A stretch of 64,000 nucleotides of DNA, taken from NCBI RefSeq assembly GCF_040372165.1, contig NZ_BAABWG010000004.1, positions 590,510 through 654,509 of the forward strand. Reading direction: 5' to 3'. The position numbers and the translations under genes were made by a program. The first letter of the stretch is position 1, and each line of letters opens with the position of its first letter. Source of the stretch: Hydrogenophaga sp040372165. GTDB lineage: Bacteria > Pseudomonadota > Gammaproteobacteria > Burkholderiales > Burkholderiaceae_C. Of this stretch, positions 42,685-51,900 are shown in pieces. The notes below the pieces were generated by a model. That model worked only from the letters and a program-made list of their open reading frames with translations, had not been told where the DNA came from and did not search any database.

Positions 42685-43692
42685 TTACTGCATGAAGCCC
42701 ATGCGCTGTCTGGCGTTTGCCGCGCGAGGGAGGTCGTCGGCCTCAATGGCGTATCGTGAATCCAGCCGCGCATTGCCGAAGGCTGTTACCAAGGCGCGTC
42801 GCATTTCTCTGGGTGCCATCTCGGCGAGTTGATCCAGCACATCGGCTGGCGCCTGCGGCTCAAAACGTTTGCCCCAGTCATGCTCCGACCGGATGGAGGT
42901 GTAAAGGTGCTCTGCAATGCGCCTGGCCGCTTCCAGCGTGGGAGGCTCGATCTCAAAGACGTTCATCCGGTTGAGAATGGGATCTGGAATGGAGCGCTCA
43001 TCGTTGGCTGTCGTGATCCAGATGACCTGACTGGCATCGATCGGAACATCTGCAAACTCGTCGATGAAGCTCTGTGCCGTGTCATGTTCCAGAAGGCTGT
43101 AGAGCGAGCCCATCGGATCGTACTGGGCGTCGGCGGCAGCCTTGTCAATTTCGTCGACAACGATCACGGGGTTGGCATACTGGCCCTCAACCAGTGCTTC
43201 GAAGACCTTGCCCGGCTTGGCACCCTTCCACTGAGAAGATGAGCCAGAGAGTAGCCAGCCAGCTGTCATGCTGCTCATCGGGACCAGGCTCATGCCTGTA
43301 CCGAGCATGTCGGCCACGTGTTTGGCGAAATGGGTCTTTCCAACGCCAGGGGGGCCCAGGAGGAGGATGGGTGTGACTTCCAGGCTGTCTTCGCTGTCAT
43401 GGCTCAGCGCCACGTGCCGCTTGACATCGTCCAGCACATCGCCAAAGTTTGGCAAAAGGTCATAGAGCGGTGTCATGTCCGGCACACCTGATGGCTTGAC
43501 GGCAAACCGCTGTGGCCCTCGTTCGAGCATGCGCTGATACATGTTGCGCAGTGGCTCACTGTCGCGATCATTTCCGTTCGCCTGCAGCCGGGCCAGCTTT
43601 TTCTCGACATCGTCTGCACTGAACACACTTCGCATTCGGGCGATAGGCAAGCCCGAAGACTGAGGGGGGGCAACCAAACTGCGTGAAGTCAT
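42685..43692 (-). CDS. Lon-type AAA+ ATPase without protease domain
   Basis: The 335-residue protein has a single AAA+ module that most resembles that of Lon. Walker A is GPPGVGKT at 113-120, Walker B VIVVDEID at 176-183, sensor 1 ITTAND ending near 231, the Arg finger R242 in PILNRMNVFEI, and sensor 2 in PREMRRALV. The region after sensor 2 ends at once, with no Ser-Lys protease domain and no Lon N-terminal domain. ATG 43692 is preferred over a GTG/TTG 12 codons earlier. Its function is not known; a chaperone or remodelling role is inference. Confidence 0.8.
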   Translation of the reverse strand: MTSRSLVAPPQSSGLPIARMRSVFSADDVEKKLARLQANGNDRDSEPLRNMYQRMLERGPQRFAVKPSGVPDMTPLYDLLPNFGDVLDDVKRHVALSHDSEDSLEVTPILLLGPPGVGKTHFAKHVADMLGTGMSLVPMSSMTAGWLLSGSSSQWKGAKPGKVFEALVEGQYANPVIVVDEIDKAAADAQYDPMGSLYSLLEHDTAQSFIDEFADVPIDASQVIWITTANDERSIPDPILNRMNVFEIEPPTLEAARRIAEHLYTSIRSEHDWGKRFEPQAPADVLDQLAEMAPREMRRALVTAFGNARLDSRYAIEADDLPRAANARQRMGFMQ

Positions 43693-43842
43693 GACGTTCT
43701 CCCAAACAGCAAGTGGCAACAGCTTCATTCAAGCACAAGCCGTGCCCGTCCTCAATGCAGGAAAAGCCCGGAATTTCGCCCCTTTTCTGCTTGGAGTCGT
43801 CTGTAGTCGAGGTGTTCGTGCGCTTTGACACGCTCCACAACG

Positions 43843-43873
43843 AAACAGGCCGCCCTCTGGGCGGCCTGTTTTT
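43843..43873 (-). terminator. Terminator after grxD
   Basis: A 13-bp perfect stem, AAACAGGCCGCCC (43843-43855) with GGGCGGCCTGTTT (43859-43871), closes a three-base loop 17 bases beyond the grxD stop. In the minus direction it ends in TTT. The AAA ATPase promoter must lie between here and 43692. Confidence 0.75.
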
Positions 43874-43889
43874 GGTGCATGTCCGCTTC

Positions 43890-44207
43890 TCAGGCGTCAA
43901 TCACTTGCTGAAGCTCTCCGGAGTTGTACATCTCCATCATGATGTCCGAGCCACCAATGAACTCACCCTTGACGTAGAGCTGTGGAATGGTGGGCCAGTT
44001 GCTGTACTCCTTGATGCCCTGGCGGATACTGTCGTCTTCCAGCACGTTCACGGTCTTGAGAGCTTTTGTGTCCACGCCGCAAGCCTTGAGGATTTGCACT
44101 GCGCGTCCTGAAAATCCGCACATGGGGAAGCTGGCGCTGCCCTTCATGAACAAAACGATATCGTTGGATTTGACCAGTTCGTCAATCTGGTTGCGCGCGT
44201 CGGTCAT
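43890..44207 (-). CDS. grxD: Monothiol glutaredoxin Grx4
   Basis: Grx4 carries [2Fe-2S] clusters and partners with BolA proteins; ibaG in this window is a candidate partner. The 105-residue protein has the monothiol site CGFS in FPMCGFSGRA and the glutathione-binding WPTIPQLYVKGEFIGGSDIM. ATG 44207 is chosen; an extension of 38 codons would be unrelated to the family. It is 80 bases downstream of prmC. Confidence 0.95.
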   Translation of the reverse strand: MTDARNQIDELVKSNDIVLFMKGSASFPMCGFSGRAVQILKACGVDTKALKTVNVLEDDSIRQGIKEYSNWPTIPQLYVKGEFIGGSDIMMEMYNSGELQQVIDA

Positions 44208-44287
44208 GATTTGTCTCTTTCTGATGTGATCCGTGGGCTGCCTTCTGCCGTTTGCAGGCGGAAAGTCTGGGAGCGGGAAAACCCTGA

Positions 44288-45136
44288 TTATGACGGTGAA
44301 GCCAAGTGGCCGCCAGTGCACCGCTCAATTCCCGCCAGATCCATGCGGCTTGTCACGGATTGAAAGCCTGCATCCACCATGAGATCGCGCACAGCCCCGG
44401 ATTGATCGTAGCCATGCTCAATCAGCAGCCACCCTCCGGGTGCAAGGTGAGCGGGCGCACCCGAGATGATGGCGCGGATGTCGTCCAGTCCATCCCGTCC
44501 CGCTGTCAAAGCGGTCAGTGGCTCGTGACGAAGGGCAGGCAAATGCTCGTCGTCGCTGCTGATGTAAGGGGGGTTGGACAGGGCGAGGTGAAAGAGGGGG
44601 GAGGTATGGACTGCCTCCCACCAGGAGCCCATTTCAAATTGCACACGCAGCGAAAGCTTCTCAGCATTGTTTCGGGCAACCGCCAGTGCCGCCTGACTTT
44701 GGTCAGTGGCAGTCACAGTGGCATTGGGTTTCCCCTGGGCAATGGCCAACGCCACCGCCCCACTGCCGGTGCCCAGATCCACGACGGCGGGTTTATCGAT
44801 TGATGCCAAGCCTGATGCCAAGACCTCAAGGCCCCACTCCACAAGGGTTTCGGTGTCGGCCCGAGGCACCAGGACGTCGGGCGTCACCAGCAGGTCAAGA
44901 CCGAAAAACTCCTGACGACCGGTGAGATAGGCCATGGGCTCTCCTGCGCACCGGCGGTTGAGCAGCGCGGTAAAGATCGACAGGGCTTGATCCGGTACAC
45001 CGTCCTGATCGTGGGAAAGCAGCCATGCGCGATTGTTCGGGTTTTGCCCCATCGCCAGCAAGGTGAGCATCTGGGACTCCAGCCGCCCGATGCCGTGCGA
45101 AAGGGCTTTGTCGAGCAGGTGCTGAACAGTGGACAT
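44288..45136 (-). CDS. prmC: Release-factor glutamine methyltransferase
   Basis: PrmC methylates the Gln of the GGQ motif in release factors 1 and 2, and prfA is immediately upstream. The 282-residue protein has an N-terminal helical domain (LDKALSHGIGRLESQMLTLL), the SAM site VDLGTGSGAVALAIA and the catalytic NPPYISSDD. ATG 45136 is chosen; a GTG three codons upstream (45145) is also possible. It lies 12 bases after the prfA stop. Confidence 0.95.
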   Translation of the reverse strand: MSTVQHLLDKALSHGIGRLESQMLTLLAMGQNPNNRAWLLSHDQDGVPDQALSIFTALLNRRCAGEPMAYLTGRQEFFGLDLLVTPDVLVPRADTETLVEWGLEVLASGLASIDKPAVVDLGTGSGAVALAIAQGKPNATVTATDQSQAALAVARNNAEKLSLRVQFEMGSWWEAVHTSPLFHLALSNPPYISSDDEHLPALRHEPLTALTAGRDGLDDIRAIISGAPAHLAPGGWLLIEHGYDQSGAVRDLMVDAGFQSVTSRMDLAGIERCTGGHLASPS

Positions 45137-45148
45137 GTTGACCACTTG

Positions 45149-46252
45149 CTATGCCGTGTGGTGAGAAGACTCGAGCGCGGCCATTTCTTGCGCGCCGCGC
45201 GCGAGTTTGAGGGCCTCGATGACCTCGCCAATCTCACCCTCCATCACGCGCTCGAGTTTGTACAGGGTGAGGTTGATGCGGTGATCCGTCAGACGTCCTT
45301 GCGGAAAGTTGTAGGTTCGAATTCTGTCGCTACGGTCGCCTGAACCGATCAGTCCCTTTCGTGTAGCGGCCTCTTTGGCGGCGCGTTCGCTTCTCTCGAT
45401 TTCCTGAAGGCGGGCGGCCAGGACTTGCAGGGCTTTGGCCTTGTTGCTGTGCTGCGACCGTCCATCCTGGCATTCTGCGGTGATGCCCGACGGAAGGTGA
45501 GTGACACGGACGGCAGAATCCGTTTTGTTGATGTGCTGGCCACCTGCGCCGCTGGCTCGAAACGTGTCGATGCGCAGCTCTGCGGGATTGAGCTGGACGG
45601 CCTGCGCTTCGTCCGGTTCGGGCATCACGGCGACAGTGGCAGCGCTGGTGTGGATCCTGCCTTGAGTCTCGGTCGCCGGTACGCGCTGTACTCTGTGCCC
45701 CCCGGATTCAAACCGGAGCTGACCGTAAACGCCTGCGCCGTCCTGGCGTCCGGCTACTCGAAGCACAATTTCCTTGTAGCCGCCGACTTCACCAGCAGAC
45801 TCGCTGATGGTCTCCACCTGCCACCCACGTGACTCTGCAAACCGCGTGTACATGCGTGCCAGGTCTCCTGCGAACAGTGCGGACTCGTCGCCGCCGGTGC
45901 CGGCCCTGATTTCCAGGAACGCATTGCGCTCGTCATCAGGGTCTCGTGGAATCAGCATCAACTCCAGGGTTTGCTCGAGGCTGGCCATCTCTGATCGAGC
46001 TGTCTCCGCTTCCTCCTGTGCCATGTCGGCCAGCTCCGGGTCGGAGGCCATGTCTGTGGCTGTGGCCAAGTCGGCTTCGTACTGCTCGTAGCGGTTGAAC
46101 GCCTCGACCATTTCCGCAGCGTCGGAATGCTCGCGGCTGAGCGCGCGAAACCGGTCTCGGTCGTTGACGACGTCTGGCGCTGAAAGCAGGGCGTCAAGTT
46201 CGTGCAGTCGAACGCGCTGGCGCAGAAGAGAGTCTCTAACAAATGGCTTCAT
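45149..46252 (-). CDS. prfA: Peptide chain release factor 1
   Basis: RF1 ends translation at UAA and UAG. The 367-residue protein has the anticodon-like stop-recognition region with PAT in QRVPATETQGRIHTSA and the catalytic GGQ in FRASGAGGQHINKTDSAVR. The helical N-terminal domain has several extra acidic residues. The order hemA-prfA-prmC is conserved with E. coli. Confidence 0.97.
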   Translation of the reverse strand: MKPFVRDSLLRQRVRLHELDALLSAPDVVNDRDRFRALSREHSDAAEMVEAFNRYEQYEADLATATDMASDPELADMAQEEAETARSEMASLEQTLELMLIPRDPDDERNAFLEIRAGTGGDESALFAGDLARMYTRFAESRGWQVETISESAGEVGGYKEIVLRVAGRQDGAGVYGQLRFESGGHRVQRVPATETQGRIHTSAATVAVMPEPDEAQAVQLNPAELRIDTFRASGAGGQHINKTDSAVRVTHLPSGITAECQDGRSQHSNKAKALQVLAARLQEIERSERAAKEAATRKGLIGSGDRSDRIRTYNFPQGRLTDHRINLTLYKLERVMEGEIGEVIEALKLARGAQEMAALESSHHTA

Positions 46253-46321
46253 GACGGGCGGGGGTCGGGTTCAGTTGTGCGGACGCATGGCCGCGGTTGT
46301 TCTCAGTCAGGAGAACAGCCC

Positions 46322-47593
46322 CTAAGACTTGTCGCGCAGGAAGAGCCTGGAGACCGTCTGTGCAGTGGCGGCACGGGTTGCGCTGTCACCGGTGTGCAAC
46401 TCTGCCAGCGTGCCGTGCAGCATCTTTTGGGTGAGTCCCTTGGACAGTGCTTCCAGGACCGCCTCCACCGGCTCCCCTTTGGCGAGCAGGCGCCGGGCGC
46501 GCTGGATCTCGGTTGCTCGCCAGGCATCTGTTTGCGCATTGATCTGGCGAATCAGCGGGACAACGCCCTGAGAAGGGTCACGTTGTTCCATCCAGTGCAT
46601 GAATGACTGGACGCCAGCGTCGATGATGGCTTCCGCCTGCGCCACTGCCGCTTGCCGGTTGCTCTTGCCGGTCTGGACAACTTTTGCCAGGTCGTCAACG
46701 GTGTAGAGGTACACGTCGTTGAGGTCTTTGACTTCGGGCTCGATGTCGCGCGGGACTGCAAGGTCAACCATGAACAGAGGACGGTGCTTGCGTTGCTTGA
46801 GCGCCCGTTCGACAGCGCCCAGGCCGATGATGGGAAGGCTGCTGGCAGTACAGCTGATCACCGCGTCGTATTCGTGGAGCCTGTCCGGTATATCTGACAG
46901 GCGGATGGCGTCAGCACTGAACCTGTTGGCCAGCTTCTCGCCTCGCTCCAGCGTGCGATTGGCGATCGCTATGGACTTGGGCGCCTTCGCCGCGAAATGT
47001 GTTGCCGCAAGCTCGATCATCTCGCCGGCTCCGACAAACAGGACATGAATGTCTTTGAGGTTCTCGAACAGCTGGCCGGCCAAGCGGACGGCGGCTGCCG
47101 TCATGCTGATCGAGTGGGCACCAATGTCCGTGGACGTTCGCACCTGTTTGGCCACGGCAAAGGAGCGCTGGAACATCTGGTGAAGCGTCGTTCCCAGGGC
47201 TCCGGCCGCTTCGGCGGCCCTGACGGCATCTTTGAGTTGCCCCAGAATCTGCGGCTCTCCCAGCACCATGCTGTCCAGTCCGCTGGCCACACGAAACGCG
47301 TGGCGGGCTGCCTGGTCTTCACGCAGGATGTAGGCGTGGTCACGCAAAACGTGCGCACTGACACCTCCGGTGCTGGCCAGCCAGTCCAGTGTGGGTTCGA
47401 CAGATGCCTGATCTCCGGCGCCATAGAGCTCTGTACGGTTGCATGTAGACAACAGTGCCGCTTCAGGCCGGCGGGCTATGCTCTCCCGATAGCCAGTCAG
47501 AGTAGGATGAATCTGGTCGAGCGCGAACGCAAACCGCCCCCGCAAATCCAGCGGAGCAGTTTCATGATTGATGCCAAGCGCCCAAACAGCCAT
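46322..47593 (-). CDS. hemA: Glutamyl-tRNA reductase
   Basis: HemA reduces glutamyl-tRNA to glutamate-1-semialdehyde, the first step of tetrapyrrole synthesis by the C5 route. The 423-residue protein starts MAVWALGINHETAPLDLRG. The catalytic Cys51 is in LLSTCNRTELYG, with the NADPH site VLFVGAGEMIELAATHF and the C-terminal dimerisation helices. A TATAAT box ends 7 bases before the ATG and no Shine-Dalgarno is visible, so the mRNA may be leaderless. A 13-codon extension is in frame but unlikely. Confidence 0.95.
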   Translation of the reverse strand: MAVWALGINHETAPLDLRGRFAFALDQIHPTLTGYRESIARRPEAALLSTCNRTELYGAGDQASVEPTLDWLASTGGVSAHVLRDHAYILREDQAARHAFRVASGLDSMVLGEPQILGQLKDAVRAAEAAGALGTTLHQMFQRSFAVAKQVRTSTDIGAHSISMTAAAVRLAGQLFENLKDIHVLFVGAGEMIELAATHFAAKAPKSIAIANRTLERGEKLANRFSADAIRLSDIPDRLHEYDAVISCTASSLPIIGLGAVERALKQRKHRPLFMVDLAVPRDIEPEVKDLNDVYLYTVDDLAKVVQTGKSNRQAAVAQAEAIIDAGVQSFMHWMEQRDPSQGVVPLIRQINAQTDAWRATEIQRARRLLAKGEPVEAVLEALSKGLTQKMLHGTLAELHTGDSATRAATAQTVSRLFLRDKS

Positions 47594-47600
47594 ACGCCAG

Positions 47601-47606
47601 ATTATA
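47601..47606 (-). promoter_or_regulatory. Possible -10 box of hemA
   Basis: TATAAT on the minus strand lies 7 bases before the hemA ATG, which would place the transcription start at or just before the start codon. No good -35 box is seen 17 bases further upstream (TACGCC). Confidence 0.35.
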
Positions 47607-47691
47607 AAATTGCCAGCAAGGTGGGCGTACACTCGCCGTTACTGCTTTTGTATTGTGTTTTGGCGGTTGCCTGGCCTGAGCCAGCACTGAT

Positions 47692-48000
47692 ATGACGATT
47701 TCAGCCTTCTTGGTTCATTTTGGGAATTTTCTCGCCCCCGCGCTGGTGACGGCAGGCATACTGGCCCTGATTCCTGTCGGGCCCCGTCAAGCGGGCCTGT
47801 TCGCAGGTTATGGCAGGCGCTTTGCTTTGCTTTTTGCAGTTGGTGCGGCGGTCTTGGTGGTCGGTCTGCTGCTGTTTTCCCGCGACGGCCGAATGGCCAC
47901 TTACGCGCTCCTGGCGCTGGCGCAAGGCACATTGCTTTGGGGGTGGGAACAGAGGGCCCACCGGCAACCCAAGAAGACCAGGCGGGTCAGGCGTTCGTAG
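47692..48000 (+). CDS. Small three-helix membrane protein, function unknown
   Basis: I do not recognise this family. The 102-residue sequence has three hydrophobic segments near 5-27, 40-62 and 69-85 and a basic tail (KKTRRVRRS), so the C-terminus is probably cytosolic. The start ATG follows 98 bases of spacer shared with divergent hemA. Its last 14 bases overlap the 3' end of the convergent phosphodiesterase gene. Codon use looks like that of the neighbours, which supports a real gene, but no ribosome-binding site stands out. Confidence 0.6.
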   Translation: MTISAFLVHFGNFLAPALVTAGILALIPVGPRQAGLFAGYGRRFALLFAVGAAVLVVGLLLFSRDGRMATYALLALAQGTLLWGWEQRAHRQPKKTRRVRRS

Positions 48001-48796
48001 GGACAGGTTCCGCAGAAGGCCAAGAGGCGGGGAGAAATTTCTTTACCTCGTCCGTGATGAGGCCATCCACACCCAGCAGCGCCAGCCGTGTGGCCTCTGC
48101 GGCCTCGTTGACGGTATAGGACAGTACTTTCAATCCATCCGCATGGGCCTCATCCATCAGCTTTTGGTTGATCAGGGCGTGATGGGGAATGACCGCGATG
48201 CAGCCGAGTTTCCCGGCGGTCTTGCGCCAGTGGCGATGCCGCCTGCTCAGCAGCAAGCCTCGTGGCAGATCAGGAGCGGCTTCCCGTGCACCTTCCAGCG
48301 CCAGAGGCTCGAAGGAGGTGATCAGTGGTGGCGGGAGGTCAGGCCTTAATCGCCAGTAGCTACTGGCCTCTTGGGCAATATGGCGGCCACTGGCCAAGCC
48401 ATCTCGCGCGGACGCTTTGATCTCGATGTTCAGACAGAGATTGTTGGCCAGGCAGTAGCGGGCCACCCCGGCCAGGCTGGCTATGGGCTCCCCGGCATGT
48501 TCAGGCGAGTGCCAGGTTCCGGCGTCAAGCTGCGACAGTTCTGGCCAGGATCGATGCGTTGCCAGTCCTTTTCGTCCGGTAGTGCGGCGCAATGAGCTGT
48601 CGTGTTGAAGAAATGCGACGCCATCGCGGCTGACTCGAACATCGCATTCGAACATCCGATAGCCCAGCTCGGCACCCTGGCGGATGGCTGCCAGTGTGTT
48701 CTCCGGCGCGAGTTTTCCAGCGCCGCGGTGCGCAATCCACCGAGGGTAAGGCCACGCGCTGGCCAATTGTGGGGGTGCCTTGGGGCTTGAGCTCAT
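47987..48796 (-). CDS. ugpQ: Glycerophosphodiester phosphodiesterase
   Basis: The 269-residue cytosolic TIM-barrel enzyme hydrolyses glycerophosphodiesters to glycerol-3-phosphate. The fingerprint WIAHRGAGKLAPENTLAA gives the catalytic His and Arg near the N-terminus, with YRMFECDVRVSRDG and HDSSLRRTTG following, and LNIEIKA supplies a metal-binding Glu. No signal peptide is visible, so it fits UgpQ more than periplasmic GlpQ. It overlaps the small membrane gene at its 3' end. Confidence 0.9.
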   Translation of the reverse strand: MSSSPKAPPQLASAWPYPRWIAHRGAGKLAPENTLAAIRQGAELGYRMFECDVRVSRDGVAFLQHDSSLRRTTGRKGLATHRSWPELSQLDAGTWHSPEHAGEPIASLAGVARYCLANNLCLNIEIKASARDGLASGRHIAQEASSYWRLRPDLPPPLITSFEPLALEGAREAAPDLPRGLLLSRRHRHWRKTAGKLGCIAVIPHHALINQKLMDEAHADGLKVLSYTVNEAAEATRLALLGVDGLITDEVKKFLPASWPSAEPVPTNA

Positions 48797-48912
48797 TTGA
48801 GCCTCCAGGTTGATGTTGAAAAGAGTGTGCCAGTTTCCGGGCGAGTCGTGGGACTATGTGTGCTGCGGTACCATCTAGGGTTCAGCATTGCCTGCTGGCG
48901 AATTGCTCTCAC

Positions 48913-51900
48913 ATGAACGCTCCCAACCCTCTTTTGACCCCAAATACCACCGTGGCGGATGTGCCGCGCGTGCGTGAAATTCCGTACAACTACACCTCGT
49001 TTTCGGACCGGGAAATCGTCTCGAGGCTTCTTGGCGGGCGCTCCTGGCAGTTGCTTGAGGAACTGCGTGGCGAGCGGCGCACGGGGCGTTCTGCACGAAT
49101 GCTCTACGAGGTTCTGGGTGACGTATGGGTCGTACAACGCAACCCCTATCTGCAGGATGACCTTCTGGACAATCCGGGCAGGCGTCGCGCTCTGGTGGAG
49201 GCATTGCATCATCGACTTGTCGAGGTAGAGAAGCGCAGGACGCCAGACGCTGATGCCGGGCGCGACGCGCTGGTTGGTGAGCTCTTGACCGCAGCGAAGG
49301 CGTCGGTAGAGCGATTTGCCCGCGCATTTGATGAAATGGCCGAGCTGCGGCAGCGGACGGTGAGTGTTCTCGGACGGCTCACTGCAAAAGACAACATCAA
49401 ATTCGACGGCCTCTCGCGCGTGTCGCATGTGACGGACGCGACCGACTGGCGTGTGGAGTACCCGTTTGTGGTTCTGACACCGGCCACCGAAGCCGAGATG
49501 GTGCACCTGGTGAAAGGCTGTATCGATCTTGGTCTGACCATCATCCCTCGTGGAGGTGGCACGGGGTACACAGGCGGAGCCATTCCTCTGACATGGAAGA
49601 GCGTGGTGATCAACACCGAGAAGCTCGAGGATATGACCGAAGTCGAGCTCCAGGAAATTGGAGGACATGACGCGCCGGTTGCCACGGTCTGGACGGAGGC
49701 AGGCGTGGTCACCCAAAGGGTGGCCGATGCGGCTGAACGGGCAGGGTATGTGTTCGCTGTCGATCCCACCAGTGCGGAAGCTTCCTGTGTCGGCGGAAAC
49801 ATCGCCATGAACGCTGGCGGCAAGAAAGCGGTTCTTTGGGGAACGGCGCTGGACAACCTGGTCAGCTGGCGCATGGTCACTCCTGACGCACAGTGGCTGG
49901 AAGTGACACGCCTGGATCACAACCTGGGGAAGATCCACGACGCCGAGTTGGCCACTTTCGAGTTGAAGTTTCTTGACGCCGATGGCAAGACTGTCCTGAA
50001 GACCGAGCGTCTTGAGATTCCAGGCGCCAAGTTTCGCAAAGAAGGTCTTGGCAAGGACGTCACAGACAAGTTCCTCAGCGGGCTGCCAGGCGTGCAGAAG
50101 GAGGGGTGTGATGGGCTGATCACCAGCGCGCGCTGGGTGGTTCATCGCATGCCGGCGCACACGCGCACGGTGTGCCTGGAGTTTTTCGGCAATCCCAAGG
50201 ATGGTGTTCCATCCATTGTCGAGATCAAGGACTTCATGTTTGCCGAGCAAAAGCGCTCGGGCACAGTGCTGGCCGGACTGGAGCATCTGGATGACCGATA
50301 CCTGAAGGCAGTAGGCTACACCACCAAGAGCAAGCGGGGAACTCTGCCCAAGATGGTGTTGATCGGGGACATCGTGGGAGACGATGCAGATGCCGTGGCC
50401 AGGGCTGCCAGCGAGGTGGTCCGCATGGCCAACGGGCGGTCGGGTGAGGGCTTTGTTGCGGTCAGCCCGGAGGCGCGCAAGAAGTTCTGGCTGGACCGCA
50501 AGCGCACCGCCGCGATCAGCCGGCATACCAATGCTTTCAAGATCAACGAAGACGTTGTCATCCCGCTGCCCCGGATGGGGGAGTACACACTGGGAATTGA
50601 ACGCATCAACATCGAGCTTTCTCTTCGCAACAAGCTAAAGCTGTGCGATGAGCTGTCGTCTTACTTTCAGAAGGGCAACTTGCCATTGGGCAAGACTGAC
50701 GATGCCAGCGGAATCCCCAGTGCCGAGTGGCTGGAGGACCGTGTGCAGCAGGCGCTGGCACTGGTCGATGAAGTCCGCTCCATTTGGGCTGGCTGGCTCC
50801 AGAACATCAGTGTGCATTTTGAGGAGTTGCAGGACCACCGGCTGAGAGCCAGCTGGAAAACGCAGCTGAGGGCTCCGCTGCAGCACATTTTCAGCGGCGC
50901 AGCGTTCGCGCCCATTCTGCTGGAGTGCAATGCTATCCATCAGCGTGTTCTGAAGGGGCGTGTGTGGGTGGCGCTGCACATGCATGCTGGGGATGGAAAC
51001 GTTCACACCAACATTCCTGTCAACAGCGACAACTATGAGATGCTGCAAACCGCGCATGAAGCGGTGGCGCGGATCATGGTTCTGGCGCGCAGCCTGGGAG
51101 GGGTTATCTCTGGCGAACACGGGATTGGCATCACCAAGCTTGAGTTCCTCAGCGACGAGGAGCTGGCGCCGTTTGCGCAGTACAAGGCTCAGGTGGACCC
51201 TCAGGGTCGCTTCAACCGGGGCAAACTGTTGCGCGGCGAAGCACATGCGGGGCTGACCCTCGGTGGGGAAAAGGTGCGCTCCTCAGATCTCTCGGAGGCC
51301 TATACGCCCAGCTTTGGGCTGATGGGGCATGAATCCCTGATCATGCAGCAGAGCGACATTGGTGCCATTGCCGATTCGGTCAAGGACTGCCTGCGCTGCG
51401 GAAAGTGCAAGCCTGTCTGCTCGACCCATGTGCCAGGTGCCAACCTGCTGTACAGCCCCCGCAACAAGATTCTGGCGACCTCTTTGCTGGTCGAGGCATT
51501 CCTGTACGAAGAACAGACGCGCCGTGGTATCAGCATCAAGCATTGGGAAGAATTTGAGGACGTGGCGGACCACTGCACTGTGTGTCACAAGTGCCTCTCG
51601 CCTTGCCCGGTGAACATCGACTTCGGCGATGTATCCATGAACATGCGCAATCTGTTGCGCAAGATGGGGCAAAAGAGCTTCCGCCCGGGCAATGCCGCGG
51701 CGATGTTCTTTCTCAATGCAACCAATCCGCAAACCATCAAGGCCATGCGAACGGCGATGGTGGATGTGGGCTTCAAGGCGCAGCGATTTGCCAACGAGAC
51801 GCTGAAACTCGCCGCACGCAAGCAGACCAGTGCGCCACCAGCGACGCTTGGTCCAGCGCCTCTGCGCGAGCAGGTCATCCACTTCGTGAACAAGAAGATG

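Noticed and set aside
48793..50526. A 577-codon open frame on the minus strand
   Set aside because: It is antisense to the FAD oxidase part of the D-lactate dehydrogenase-like fusion and has no domain or ribosome-binding signal.
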